DNA from: Metopolophium dirhodum
Lineage: Eukaryota > Arthropoda > Insecta > Hemiptera > Aphididae
DNA length: 64,000 bases
Direction: 5' to 3'
Assembly (NCBI RefSeq): GCF_019925205.1
Contig: NC_083560.1
Location: 37,494,270 to 37,558,269, forward strand
Shown: piece by piece, positions 12,731 to 24,440 of the stretch
Numbering within the stretch: position 1 is the stretch's first letter
Layout of the letters: every line of letters begins with the position of its first letter
Program-made: the position numbers and the translations under genes
The notes under the pieces: generated by a model
Databases searched by the model: none
Told to the model about the DNA's origin: nothing
The model's input: the letters and a program-made list of their open reading frames with translations, nothing else

Positions 12731-13226
12731 ATTCATCGATGTATACCATCGACACGTTATACAAAGGGTGATCTACTTTTCCGCCAAAATCGACCTTACC
12801 GTTTACTGTCAAGTCCGTTTACCGCCAGTGCAATAATATATATTTCCTTTTTCCGCCTCTACAAATTTCAGTTTTTATATTTTGGTAACCCCTTACCATG
12901 TAAACAAGTGAATTTATTGATAATTGGTAATGATTTTTAAAATAACAAAAATAATTAGGTATTCAATTTTTAATTGAATATATGATTTTACAAAAAAACA
13001 TTCAAGTGATACTTAAAATTAAAATTATTATAAATTGAAATTATATAGAATATTGTATAATGTTATTACAAAAAAGTCTATAATATTACGACGTAAAAAA
13101 TAACATCACAGTTAAACATTTATTTATTTTATTTATTTCTTATAGTTATACGCTATTGATTTTACAAATGTATATCGGCATATTTCTCCCCTTTTATACT
13201 GATCAATTAAATACTGGTTTTTTTTG

Positions 13227-13725
13227 TCATTTTAAAATTTGGTTTCGCGGTGTTTTTTGTTTACCGACGCTTCTTAATTTGCAATAAACGTCAGTTTGGA
13301 CTTCTTGGATTAAAACAGTTAACCATTGTAAAATAGATGGCGAATGTCGATAAAAACTATTTTTAAAATGAGTATGAAATGAGTCACAGGCGTTTGTTGT
13401 GCGTGTAAGTTCTGAAGATGCAAGTGCCCAAAGTTTTGGAGGATAAATACAATCTTCAGAAATATATGTTTCTACAAAATAGTCAGCAAACTTTTGTAGC
13501 TTTTCATCAGTCGGACATTTGCTCATAAAGTCGTCGGTGAAACAATCACTTACATCTTCCGGATTTAGAAATAATAAGCCAAATATACTATGTAACTATT
13601 TACCAATTTCAGATGACTCGTCTTTATACACACTTGATAAGCCAATTTCTTGTATTTTATGGTACCAAGACTGGGCCAAGTGAAATCGGCATCCTAAAAT
13701 ATTGGTTTGCGTCCACATTTCAGAA
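13227..13725 (-). pseudogene. MULE transposase C-terminal fragment
   Basis: Minus-strand reading shows LGCRFHLAQSWYHKIQ, then FGLLFLNPEDV, then FADYFVETYI and PKLWALASSELTRTTNACDS. This is the order seen after the DDE core of MULE-domain transposases of the FLYWCH-associated family. A related segment occurs at 61.7-62.1 kb (CQFLLCQSWYRKIQ). One in-frame stop lies after SSEIGK. The catalytic core and zinc finger are absent, so this is a remnant. Confidence 0.65.
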
Positions 13726-13941
13726 ACTGCATTAATTATGTATTAATTCCGTAAAACTTCGTCTAAATTTAATGGAACTGTATAATATTATACTCCTTAA
13801 AAAATGTATTATATTTTTATCAAAATGTTGTACTTCTTACATTTTTTGATTTTATAACTTTTCTCAAAAGTTTTTTGCACTTCATCTGTGTTTTTTGCTC
13901 CTTTGTTCACTATACCTAGAGGGCTCCTCTTATTTTGTAGA

Positions 13942-14340
13942 ATATAACTTATATCTATTATATTAATTAATGGAAAAGTTGGATGGAACAAGGCAGACAC
14001 TTGATTTTCAGTTATTTGTGTTAGTATTAATATTATCGTAGGTGTTGGACTTCTGCAAATAAATCTATAAACGGGTATTTCGTCTAAATCAATGGGCGGG
14101 GATGGTTGCTGTACGACACTAAACATTATATTCTGTACAAATATACCACTTACCTAGCTTAGGCTGAAGTTTTAAACATTCATTGTCATTTTTCTTTTTA
14201 GTTCTAGAAAATTCCCAAGTGTTTATAAAAAAAATATTACTACCTAACCGTACATTGTGAGACAAGTATTACAATCGTATGTGTACTGAAAAGTGTTACA
14301 GTGGTATGCGTACTGATCTACACAATATTGTCGTCTTTAA
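13942..14340. repeat. Direct repeat, copy 2 (split)
   Basis: Diverged duplicate of 12491-12730, interrupted by about 170 bases. The interrupting part (14132-14190) matches a piece of the Mutator gene N-terminal exon at 24235-24290, which encodes the GKWYICTEHN segment there. Confidence 0.45.
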
Positions 14341-15688
14341 AAATGCTTAAATCAGACAATTGATGTGTATTATTTGTATCGATGTTAGAAGTGACCATTT
14401 GCTTATATATTTTTACCAGAAATAGACCTAACCTAGCCCAGGAATAGACTGTCTGTCGACTTGTAATCTACCAATCAGACGTTAAAAGACCTTGTAGCTT
14501 GTGTAAACTAATATATGTTCAAAATGTTTAAATACAATAAGTGCTTATCCGTTTTTTCTCGGAAAGATAATTTTATTTTATTTTACACATATAAAATAAG
14601 AGTTAGTATATTTTAAACGTCTCAGTACTAGATTCAATTTTACTACATGTTTCAAGGAATACTCCTTTATCAGTGTATTCTTCAGTCTTCACCCCACATA
14701 CATTTTTTCAATGCTTCCAGACATATACCATGATTGGCTTCCAAATCTTCACCACCCCATACATCATTTTGGTTTCCTATAATGGTAAATAGATTGTATT
14801 TTTAATGCATAAAAAAAATAATAAAATTAACGTACTATTTGTTCCTTCGTAATTTTGTTTATCAGATACGTCATGTTCGCCAAAGCCCAAAAGACATATT
14901 TTCTTCTTGGCTTAATAATGTGCTATAAAAGACTCGTTTTGGTGTATTTGTTAGCTATAATATATATATATAAACTGTGTTAGTTATAATAATGTAGTCA
15001 CTCTTACCATATCATCAAACTGGCCATTCGCTAAAAAGTCAATGAAACCTGCTGATATGTCTGGTGTATTTATAGTAAACACTTGGCTGCTGTTACACGA
15101 CATTTTTAAATACTTTTGTATAACACCACAAAGACTTTATTCTTTTCAGTGCATGATTCATATCACTTGGTACAAAATCGAGTAAGTGTTTACTCCACAG
15201 TGTACGGTCGGTTGGTCGGTGGACAAATAAATGCGTACGTGTTTTTGTATGTGTTACCAGATAAATGGACCAACATATAAGATTTTATTGTTATTATTAA
15301 TTGTCATTCGGCTGGTCGGCGGACAAATGTGCGTGTGGGTGTTTTTGTTTGCGTTAACTGATAAATTCTAACGACAATATCACACCTAACACACTTGGAG
15401 AATCACAAAACAAGAAACGAGCACGACGTAAGTAAAAGCAAAAAATATAATATAACAAGAATAATAAATACAAATAAAAAAATAATTAGTACTGGTATAA
15501 ATCGATTAAATTATAACGATTCTGATTTAATTAAATATTAAATAATATTAAATTATAACGATATACTATAATGATACAATGATAATAAATATAATAATAT
15601 AATATAAAAAGATTAATAAATACAAATAGTTAATACTGGTATAAACCCATTAAATTACAACGATTCTGAAAAAAACAACGACACTTCG
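14341..15688. other. No gene; two diverged duplications
   Basis: No supported ORF. A GC-richer unit with 'ggtcggcggacaaat' recurs at about 15205 and 15310. An AT-rich unit with 'taataaatacaaat...tactggtataaa...ttaaattayaacgattctga' recurs at about 15465 and 15610. Confidence 0.4.
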
Positions 15689-16250
15689 TCAATCGACCGA
15701 CATCGAATTTAATATTTTATTGATCAATTTTTGACTTTTTGAAGTTTTCGTACGCGCGGTTTCGGCCCACCCAAATTTCGTGCATGCTTTATGAAAACAT
15801 TCGACCATGGGCAATTTTTTACTAAACAACGGAGACTGTTTATTAAAAGTATTCGAGTACACGTCCGTGACCGCAGACATTTTAGGAAACATGGGGTTTA
15901 ACATTTTGTAATCCGAATCAAACATCAGAGGGGGCTTCAACCTATATTCGATTTTATCGGATAGAATTTTAACAACGTCGCCCAACGTCGAGTCGCCACT
16001 TTTCACAATATCGTATATGCCGCTTATGCATTTCAAACAACACGAGACCGCGACGTTTTATTTTACAACCACGTTGTAAAAATTCCTTTTACCCAACAAA
16101 CACAAAGCACACGCCGAACCGGACCGGTTGCTCGTGTTCAGCGATTTGTTGTGTATCAGCCCCAAAGTCAATACATCGTTTATGGTTTTAAGTACCTCGT
16201 CGGCGCCTAAAACGAAGCTATCCATGTCCGTGATAATTTTTTTAGCTCCG
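15689..16250 (-). pseudogene. Unrecognised virus-like protein with Cys motif, one stop
   Basis: A minus-strand frame runs from about 16245 to 15689 with a single in-frame TAA near 16055. Upstream of the stop it shows DMDSFVLGADEVLKTINDV and a CALCLLGKRNFYNVV block. Downstream it gives CCLKCISGIYDIV and a 115-codon tail ending in a basic segment. The paired CxxC elements on both sides of the stop suggest a zinc-binding fold. GC content is much higher than the flanks. The family is not recognised. Its neighbours on the same strand suggest a Polinton-like or viral remnant. Confidence 0.45.
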
Positions 16251-16343
16251 CGCCTGCCACACGGCTATTTCGGCGGACACACGTCGTAAGCACCGTCGTT
16301 ATCGTTGTGGGATCGTTTCCGCGATTTATTTTCGGGCGCGTCT

Positions 16344-16766
16344 TTAAAAAAATGATGCCCCATCCCTAGCGTTTAGTCGTTCTTTCAACGCCTGAGATAC
16401 CGGAATTTTTGAATTGGTAACTAAACGTCTCGAACAGTCGTCGAGCAATAGCTCCAACTCCTCTTCCAGACCGGCCTCGCAAAACGGATCGAACGTTTCG
16501 GAATTAGTATTATTCAGTATTATTTCAGTATTAGTTTTATCGTTATCGTCGGGTTTAGCGCAAATTTTTTTTCTACATTTTCGCGCGTCGGCTTTACGAG
16601 GCTTCACTTCCGCATCCGTCTCGGAATTATAATTGTCCGTAGTTGCCCCAATTTCTACGCCTGCCGCCACCGCCACTTCGACCGCTAAGGGGACTGTGAG
16701 CCGCGGAGGAGCCGGTAACGTCCACTCGGTGGTGACGTGATCTCTGCACAGGAGGAAATACCGCAG
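16344..16766 (-). pseudogene. Unrecognised acidic protein, cut by insertion
   Basis: Minus-strand frame open from about 16766 to its stop at 16344. The ORF entry starting at 16676 uses GTG and has no ATG, so the true start lies upstream and was lost or is spliced. The sequence is rich in Asp, Glu, Asn and Lys (LEEELELLLDDCSRR near the end). A good splice-acceptor-like stretch (pyrimidine-rich, ending TGTGCAG) lies at about 16751-16763. The 2.6-kb insert begins directly beside it. Function unknown. Confidence 0.4.
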
Positions 16767-19407
16767 TTAAATTAATAAAAATTGAGGTTAAATCAACAAA
16801 ATAATGATTGACATAGGTCCAACAGGGAGTTTGTTATTATGAAAATTAATATTTTGTTGATTTAACAACATTTTTCCCTGTTAATTCAATGTTTAATTCA
16901 ACAAATTATTTTGTTGTTTTGAAATAATACACCATTAGAATTATTGTGCTTACTAATGAATTGATTTTTTAAATTAATCAATTATTTTGTTAAAAAAAAT
17001 TAATTTTTATTAAATCAATAAGATATTTTTTTATTAAATCATCAATTATTTAACCATTGATTTGAAAATTGTGGTTTGTTAATTTTAAAATCATACCTTC
17101 GTTTAGTGGCGTATTTAGGATTTTTTTTAGGAGGAAGATTCATCAATATATATATCACTATATATAAATTAAAATATAGATGGATATTTGAAGACATTAA
17201 TATTATACATGTATCAAATATATATATATTACACTTTCTAGGGGTTTATATCCCCTGAACACCCCTTATTACTTTACTACTATCATAATTAGTATCATAT
17301 AGGTAATGTAACAGAAGGTAGGTATTATAGTAATGAAAAAATAAGATATTTTTAAGACTAAAATAATTTTATTTTAAAAATCAAACAATTTAACAAAATG
17401 TAATTTCATTAACAATTTGATTAACCAAAGGACAAGGTTTGTCATATTTGTTAACAATGTTATAGAATAATTTTTGAACAAATAGCCATACATTTATAGA
17501 TTCAATTGGATATTCTATGTTGAAGACATGGAAAATTTTGAAACAAATGTCTAGTGCTTTAATAGGGGAAAAAACTTTGTATTTGATACTATCAAAAAAA
17601 ACCAATACTTCCAGTGGTTCCCTAATTGTTCCTATAATTATAATACATGGTTGTATGGTATCGCCAACATTATATTTTCGCTTGATCATTTCTTCAACCT
17701 CTACTGCAGTTGGCGCTATCATCATAAAACTGTTCTGCGAATCTTGGATTGAATATTTTACTATGGTTTTTTTCCCTTGTGTGTCGGTGGATGACTTTTT
17801 GTTTGTTGGTATTAAAATTGCATGTAGGAGATACAATATTATTATAAGTATTCCTTACATCAACAGTAACCTCTTCTGGTTTGTTTTGCAATTGCTTGAG
17901 ATTTTTCTTAAATTTTATTTTCACCCCCATTGGATACTTTGATAAAAGCTGCTCAACTTCGATAGTACTTATAGATTGTAACGCCTCAACATCAATACAT
18001 TCAGCTAAATCAAAAATATGGTTCTATTAAAATAAATAATAATCAATATTTATAAACAATAATATAAATTACTGTGTACAATTATAAAAATAAAAATCCT
18101 GAGCCAAAATATTATAAAAATGTAAATGGTAACTATACATGTTTCAGCCTGTAGACCATTGTAGGGTTATATAAAATATTTAAAATATAAATATAAAAAT
18201 CAAACTCAAATATTATAAAATATAAAGAACAATAAGTAATATATTTATTATTTACCATTTAAATTATTACAACTTATAATAATCTGGCTTTTGTGAATTT
18301 TTATTTTTATAATTTGCAATTTGTTACACAGTAATTAATATTATTAATTATACAAGTCTTAAACAATACTTTAATTTTAAATATTTATAGCCATGAAAAT
18401 TAATCGAAAATTAAATTTATAATACTAACCTAAGCAAGTTTCATACAAATATTCCATGTTCCAACCTAACAACATATCTTTTAAAATATTTTGATCCTCA
18501 AAACTTAAATGATAAGGCTTAGGTGAAGTATCATGACTTGGCGGTGATAGTTGAGAAAAATTATCTATAATATTCGGACATTCTACTAATCTTTCATCAT
18601 TGGAAATTGAAGAGCAGGAGGGTAGCTGAAGCTCTGTATAAATTCTTTCATCCTCAAGGTTTTCTCTGAATAGATTTAAGTAATCTTCTTTTTGGTGTTG
18701 CATTTTACTTGATCCATAAAATACATTTAGAAATACAAAATATAATTGCACACAAATATATACATATTACATAAATTAAATTATTTTGTTAATATAATAT
18801 TATGTAATACAATATAATACTTACCGTTGGATTTGTTCACGATTGAAACTAAATGTTGATTACAAAAAACAACGCACAGTTCTCACACGATATAAGTAAA
18901 AATAAAAACTATACTGTATACAATTGTTGAACAAAGTACGATAATGTCGAAGTCAGGAAGTCTGGTGCATGCGCTCGGAAAAAAAATATTATTAATTTAA
19001 TGAAGCTTTTGTTGAATTAATAAATTGATTGTTAACATTTGAAAAAAATGGGATTTCCAGTAATTTATATCTATTTTTAAATTGGTAATAATTCAAATAT
19101 AGATGTGGTTACTTTAAATTAACAATATAATTTGTTAATTTAATAAATTCGTTTATTTGGTTTAAAAAAAATAAATATTAAATCAAACATATGATTGTTA
19201 AAATAATAAATTGTATTTAATTATATGCTCAGAACATTAACAAAAGGTTTTTTGTTAATTCGATAAGGCGTGATTAATTTAATAAAAGCTTAGTTGTTAA
19301 TTTAATAAAAATATAAATAATTCAATAAAAATTCTGTTTTAACAACAAATATATAATAAACTTAACAAACTTATGTTGGTTAACACTTAACAAAAGTATT
19401 CTGTTAA
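16767..19407. mobile_element. TTAA-flanked 2.6-kb insert
   Basis: Coding-like, GC-richer sequence on both sides is interrupted by very AT-rich DNA bounded by TTAA at 16767-16770 and 19404-19407. Both end regions (about 250-400 bases) are saturated with 'ttgttaa/ttaacaa' and 'aattaataaa' words in both orientations, giving imperfect inverted-repeat ends. The 310-codon frame at 19387-20319 reads across the right junction and stops a few codons inside the insert. A TTAA target is typical of piggyBac and Kolobok elements, but no transposase of either is visible. Confidence 0.5.
17390..18751 (-). pseudogene. SAM-like domain gene inside the insert, two exons
   Basis: The first exon (18751 to about 18430) carries a Ser/Pro-rich region and ends LGWNMEYLYETCL at a GT donor. 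The second begins after an AG acceptor near 18027 with NHIFDLAECIDVEALQ and STIEVEQLLSKYPMGVKIKF. Together these show the spacing of a sterile-alpha-motif-like helical domain. A 1-nt frame change near 17800 leads to a C-terminal module (VLVFFDSIKYKVFS, FKIFHVFNIEYP, VWLFVQKLFYNIV) that I recall from uncharacterised animal proteins but cannot name. The frameshift makes it likely non-functional. It is probably the insert's own or captured gene. Confidence 0.45.
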
Positions 19408-20319
19408 TTTCACCTTAGTTTTTTCTTTCTGTGTGGTTACAGAGTCGTGATCGTACGGCTCCTCCAGAATGAAATCGTACAAATTGTCGGTGTTGTTGGT
19501 GTATTCGAAATCTTCGATTCCGTCCACCATCCAGGACACCTCTTTATCGTTAATCCTAGTCAACCTATCGTTCTCCAAGATGTTGCTCGTTTCAAAATTC
19601 CGTATACTGTATATAAATAAATTAGCCCACTGATCGGACACTAGGGGCAAACATCGGTGGACCATCGCCGGACCGATTGCGTACTCCAGGTACTTGTGTC
19701 CTAGTGTGACTAATTTTTTAAACGTCAGCAGCTCTATGTGGAACCGACACCGTTTATCGGCTTTCGCCGTGTAGCACGCGTACACTACCGTTGCTTTTTT
19801 ATATTTTGTTAAAAAATTTAAAGAGTATTTCATGGGGTACCAGGGTATTACATTGTTATTGAGTTTGTCGAAAAACGGCGCGGAATTTGTATCGGTTAAT
19901 TTAGAATTAATTATATCCGAACGGGTGACGTACTGCGACAGCCAGTACGCCAACGTCATAAATAGGTTATCAATGTAGATGCAGAGTTTAACGGGAACGT
20001 CGGCTTCCCGTTTGAAAAACGTACCTAGCAACGAGAACACGTCCAGTTTGATAATAACCGCGACGTGTTTCGTATGGTTATCAGTCGAAGATTTTGTGAT
20101 GTGAAACATGACGCTTGCCCGTTCGGCAGTGTCGATGTTTTCAGAAACGTGTACGGAAGTCATGTTCGTGAACCCCGTATAAACGGTATCGCGGTTCGAC
20201 ATCAGAGCGTTAGACGTAACGGGGAACATTAGATTGTGGAGCTTCATCTCCGAAAAAAAACCGGCCACTTCCAAAAACAACTCTTTAGAAACTCGTTCAG
20301 AACTACTTATAACAGGCAT
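19387..20319 (-). CDS. Unrecognised 310-residue virus-like protein, 3' end displaced
   Basis: The longest minus-strand frame of the 15.7-21.5 kb cluster begins at a true ATG (20317-20319) and is open for 310 codons. The last few codons and the stop lie inside the TTAA-flanked insert, so the original C-terminus was removed. Hydrophobic and aromatic patches recur (YIDNLFMTLAYWLSQYV, WANLFIYSIRNFE), with an acidic C-terminal third and no predicted signal peptide. No Walker, zinc-finger or protease motif is visible. It starts 113 bases downstream of the preceding minus-strand gene. The open frame in otherwise decayed DNA suggests recent arrival or constraint. Confidence 0.5.
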   Translation of the reverse strand: MPVISSSERVSKELFLEVAGFFSEMKLHNLMFPVTSNALMSNRDTVYTGFTNMTSVHVSENIDTAERASVMFHITKSSTDNHTKHVAVIIKLDVFSLLGTFFKREADVPVKLCIYIDNLFMTLAYWLSQYVTRSDIINSKLTDTNSAPFFDKLNNNVIPWYPMKYSLNFLTKYKKATVVYACYTAKADKRCRFHIELLTFKKLVTLGHKYLEYAIGPAMVHRCLPLVSDQWANLFIYSIRNFETSNILENDRLTRINDKEVSWMVDGIEDFEYTNNTDNLYDFILEEPYDHDSVTTQKEKTKVKLTEYFC

Positions 20320-20431
20320 ATCATGTTCTGTTTATTATGCACGAACGATAGGGCCGGTATTCGTTTTGTATCGTCGAAATTTGAATAGTGTATAATTATG
20401 GTCATGATTGTTTTGGTAAATGCGTTTAGTG

Positions 20432-20775
20432 CTATCGTTTTCTTCTTCGTTGGAAATCTGCCGTATTCGGGAAATGATATATGACGGTATATGTTTTTTT
20501 GTTCGCGCGAGACACTTCGTAACCCTTCATATCGTTACTTTCTAACCGCCAGTATCCCAAAAACAACAACTCCAGTTCCCCCTCAATCAAATCGTAATTG
20601 CAACCCTTTCTATAACTAATCAACCTGTACACCAAGACTTGAAATTCTGGCGAATACGTTACGGGCACGTACCCGTAACACAGGGCGTATTCCGTAATGT
20701 CCTTATTGTAATTCGTTTCGGATTTTTTATCTTGGGGTAGCCGGTTATATTTTTCGAATAATCGTATACTCTATC
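20432..20775 (-). CDS. Unrecognised protein, 'IEGELE/FLGYWRL' family
   Basis: The frame is open on the minus strand from about 20775 (RLFEKYNRLPQDKK) through EYALCYGYVPVTYSPEFQ to DLIEGELELLFLGYWRL and a stop at 20432. A homologous but more broken gene lies at 52548-53334 with LTYGYIPTVYLPELDI and NIIEGEIEMMFLGYRKL in the same order. The shared gene ties this cluster to the DNA that abuts the second Polinton. Function unknown. The start was not resolved and may lie in an upstream exon. Confidence 0.5.
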
Positions 20776-21189
20776 GCCTATCGTCGATCGCTGTATACGC
20801 AACACCGTGTGGACCTTGTCGTCGGACGCGTCGCCCAATTTCGCCTGTGTATTCGTACTACATTCGTGTACATTTGTTCGCCAGTTTCGAAATAATATAT
20901 TAATAAATTCGTAGACAAATATGAAATAGAACGTTTTTATATCGAACTAATTTATACCACTATGAATATTAGATAAAACCATACTATACCATCATACTAC
21001 GCAATAAATGTGGAATACTTATATATATATTATAAACATGTTTTAATGAAAATTATTTAACTTTTTAAAATTAGTATTATTAATATAACATTAAAATAAA
21101 ATAAATTAAAACGTATTTTAATGTATAAACATTTTTTTATTTATTATTAATATTATAAGCATATATTTTTATTTTACTAAAGCAGATTT

Positions 21190-21501
21190 ATTATAGACTT
21201 TATTCGAAGTCAATAATAAATCGTCTGTTACTCCTCCCCCTGAAAATGAATGATGTGGGGGGTACATCCCCTTTATTATAATCACTGACTTCCTCCACGG
21301 TCATTTGTATATATTTGGGTAAGAAAATATTAATCGTACCCCCAAGACACTATCGGTTAGCTTGCACGCTATGGCAGGTCCAAATTTGGTGTCCATTTTA
21401 CTCATGGACCCGATCGCGTAGCTGCGACCCTCTTCCAGATCGCCTATTGACTGGTTAGAGTTGATGGCTTTGTTTTTTAATGACTGTAAGAACGACGTCA
21501 T
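21190..21501 (-). pseudogene. Small transposon-associated protein, possible OB-fold, frameshifted
   Basis: The ATG at 21499-21501 opens MTSFLQSLKNKAINSNQSIG then YAIGSMSKMDTKFGPAIACKL. After that a frame change is needed to reach INIFLPKYIQMTVEEVSDYN. The arrangement (short leader, 'kintkfG..i...L', then 'v.lP.ry...t.eei...N') resembles small proteins that recur in hemipteran and other arthropod mobile elements and look like single-strand DNA-binding OB folds. That role is recalled and inferred, not proven. The frameshift inactivates this copy. Confidence 0.45.
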
Positions 21502-21726
21502 TTAGCTAATGTTAAAATAAATAAAATAATAAATTAATCAATAAAATAAATCATTTACACACTTGCAGGGGGTGCTATATAAAATATTCAGTTATATTAA
21601 GTATAATATAATTATTTAACATGTGATAAAATATTATAATATAAAAAACAGTCAAACATAAATATAGCTGATCCTCATTTAATGAAATTTTATATTAGAT
21701 AAAATATTTTCATTAATACAAGTATA

Positions 21727-24440
21727 CCTCCTAATATATAAAGCATTATAGTATAAACTAAAAAAAATACAATATACCTAAACGTTTATCATTGTCAGAT
21801 TGGTTGATTAATTGGCTGCGATATTCAATTGATTTAACAATTGCATTTCTGAATCTTATTATATTACTTTGAATATGTTTTCTTAAATTCAGGTAAGGAT
21901 ATCTGATGTTTTTGGCTAGTTATGATAATTTTGTTCCGTAATTTCGTAACATATGATTACGGCATTCTATTTTTTGAATATGAAATTTAGGACCATAAGG
22001 CATAATTTCAGAGAGCCTTTTTGTCACACTAGAATCACCATTACCTTTGATAAAATATTAAAAGAAATTATGGTAGGCACTAAAATATTAAACATAAATA
22101 AAATATCACTTGTACCTATAATATAATATATATATAAAATTATTATAGTATGTATTATATTATAATATTATGTATAAATTATTCTTATATATTATATATT
22201 TGTATAAATATATACCTATTAGTTTATTGTATTTCAATCCATGTAATTCCATACTTCGCTTAAAACCTTCTGCAATTGAATCGGCTTCCATACTTGTAGC
22301 TCCTTTTGACCAGTTTAAAAAACAAGTATGCTCAGGTTTGGGTACACCTATATTTTTTGCTCTTTGGCAAACGGCACAATACCGGTTGCGAATTCCAATA
22401 AACAAATTTTTTTTTGATTTATACCCAATAATAGTTGCCTATTAAAATTACAAATTAAATCAGGTCATAGTTTTATATTATATTATCATGTATAAATATT
22501 TGATGAAAAACTTAAGTTTATTATAGAACTTACTACGCCAGACAATGCATCATAATTAGTCTTATAGCTTCTTTTTGACCATTGCCCGTCAGCCACTACA
22601 GTACACATTGGCGTTCCATCCGTATCAATTGAACCAGACTCTAAGGCCAACCGTTTTTCTTCCTCGCCAGCAATTTGCATTTCTCTTTCAGCGATTATAT
22701 GAATTTGCTGACTAATATCTTCTTGAACCGATAGAAATGTATTGGAAGACATACATGGAATATCCATTGTTGCACACAATTCTGATAATTGACTATAGCC
22801 AATACCAATAGCAATAGTGCCGCTTACTGCTGATTGATTAATTGGCATATAAGTATCAGGTTTTTGTTTTTCTGATTCTATGTATGATATTGTGTTACAC
22901 ATTTTACAAATAAATTTAAATACTGTTCTAAATCCTAACTGTTTTTCATTTATCAAAGTCATATCTAAAAACGAACAACCAATATCATTTACGTGGACGG
23001 TATTTTGAATCTGATTGAAAATATGATACACATCTACTACTCGTCGTCCTTTAAACAAGTTTTCAGAAGTTGTACTAAGAAATTATAAAAAATAATTACT
23101 TAAATAAACAAATCAAATCACAATTTTTTGAATTATATTTACCTATTAGTATGACTAGTATGACTGTCTATGTTTATAGTTGATGGTCCTTCAGTTATAG
23201 GGGATGTTATTGTCGGTTCTATAGTAGACAGTACATTACCTACACATCTAAATATACAAATCATTTTTAATATATGGCACATTTATTGTTTTTTTTTCAA
23301 TTTAACTCCAAGTAACTTACAACAAATTAAAAAAAACTAAAAGGTATTTTTTGTGTTTGAATAAATGAAACAGACGTTATTGAAGCAGATTTTTTTAATA
23401 TTTTTAATTAAATTATTATGGTGGGTGTGGGGGCATCGCCCCGACGGGTTATTTTTCATGTAATATCAGGATTACAGCCCCCTCCCAACATTTTAGCCCC
23501 AGTTGTGTCACTGTATATAATACATGTATAATATAGTGCATACTTATCTGGTACTTCAAATGATATCTTCGGAGATGCATTAGCTTCAAAAGCAGACGAC
23601 TCAATTACATCATGTTCATGTAAAACATGCTCAATATATCGGAATGGGTGGACAGCAGAGCTGTAAAACGATGAATGAGTATAGGTAATAGATACTTTAA
23701 AGGTAGAACATAATTATGTAGTATAAAATAAATAGTTTATTACCAATGTGGTGTAGAAATAGATGATGAAGTACCTGGAAGGGAAAAGTCAGCTCCTAAA
23801 GTACGTGGGTCAAAATTGATGTTTCTAAAAAAAATGGTAGTATATAATAATATTTTATAATTTTAAAAAATAGGCGTTATATTACCTAATTGGTTCAATA
23901 TTAGATTGATCATTCACTATTTCTTCATTAGTTAATTTTTTGAATATTTTAAAACGATGTTTCATTACACTTTTTATGGATCTTTTTTTAGAAACAAACT
24001 GTGGCGTATGGATTTTATTTTCCGGTGGGTCAGTAATGTTTGCGTTTGAAGTTTGTGCATAATTTATCAAAGTAGCATTATATCGATATTTTCCAGTCAA
24101 CTTAAAAATACTTTTGTATACATTTTCCGATGCAAAGTATTCGACTTGCATAATTGGTTTTTTATCACTAGGTAATAAATTTGTGCCTGTCGCTTGCCAC
24201 TCGATGCCATCTGACATTAATTTTGTATTATTATGTTCTGTACAAATATACCACTTACCTGGCTGTGGCTCAAGTTTTGAACATTCAACACTGTTTGATA
24301 TTTTGTTCGGATTTTTAAGCATTTGTATTGCTTCTCGTAAATTAACTTTTAACCGATTGGTCAATACATATAAATGATGTGGTTGATTATTTGTTTTAAA
24401 CATATTTGTAACTTTGTAAGTATATAAATGTTTAAACAAT
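21727..24440 (-). pseudogene. Mutator-like transposase gene (PF20700 type), copy 1
   Basis: Several minus-strand exons. The first ATG is likely 24401-24403 (MFKTNNQPHHLYVL); the N-terminal exon runs to about 23882 and contains GKWYICTEHNNTKLMSDG. A large exon at about 22530-23058 starts GRRVVDVYHIFNQIQ and holds AIGIGYSQLSELCATMDIPC and TVVADGQWSKRSYKTNYDAL. After an AG acceptor near 22443 comes FIGIRNRYCAVCQRAKN and CFLNWSKGATSMEAD. A last exon at about 21785-22045 gives DSSVTKRLSEIMPYG then HIQKIECRNHMLRNYG and an in-frame stop. These blocks match Mutator-like DDE transposases. The usual GDGDSSV motif reads GNGDSSV. The YqaJ half found in relatives is missing. Confidence 0.75.

Noticed and set aside
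16414..16632. 72-codon plus-strand Ser-rich frame
   Set aside because: Antisense of the acidic minus-strand ORF; Ser runs arise from complementing its Asp/Glu/Leu codons.
17517..17942. 141-codon plus-strand frame
   Set aside because: It is the antisense shadow of the SAM-like gene's second exon, which has splice sites and protein-like composition on the minus strand.
16751..19407. Host-type intron explanation for the 2.6-kb insert between the two ORFs
   Set aside because: A donor-like AAG/GTGAAA and an acceptor-like CTCCTGTGCAG flank the insert, but the frames on the two sides do not match after joining, and without the insert the intron would be only about 33 bases.
22170..22445. Plus-strand ORF across Mutator exon (and its twin at 38262-38483)
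   Set aside because: Antisense shadow; the minus strand carries conserved Mutator motifs.
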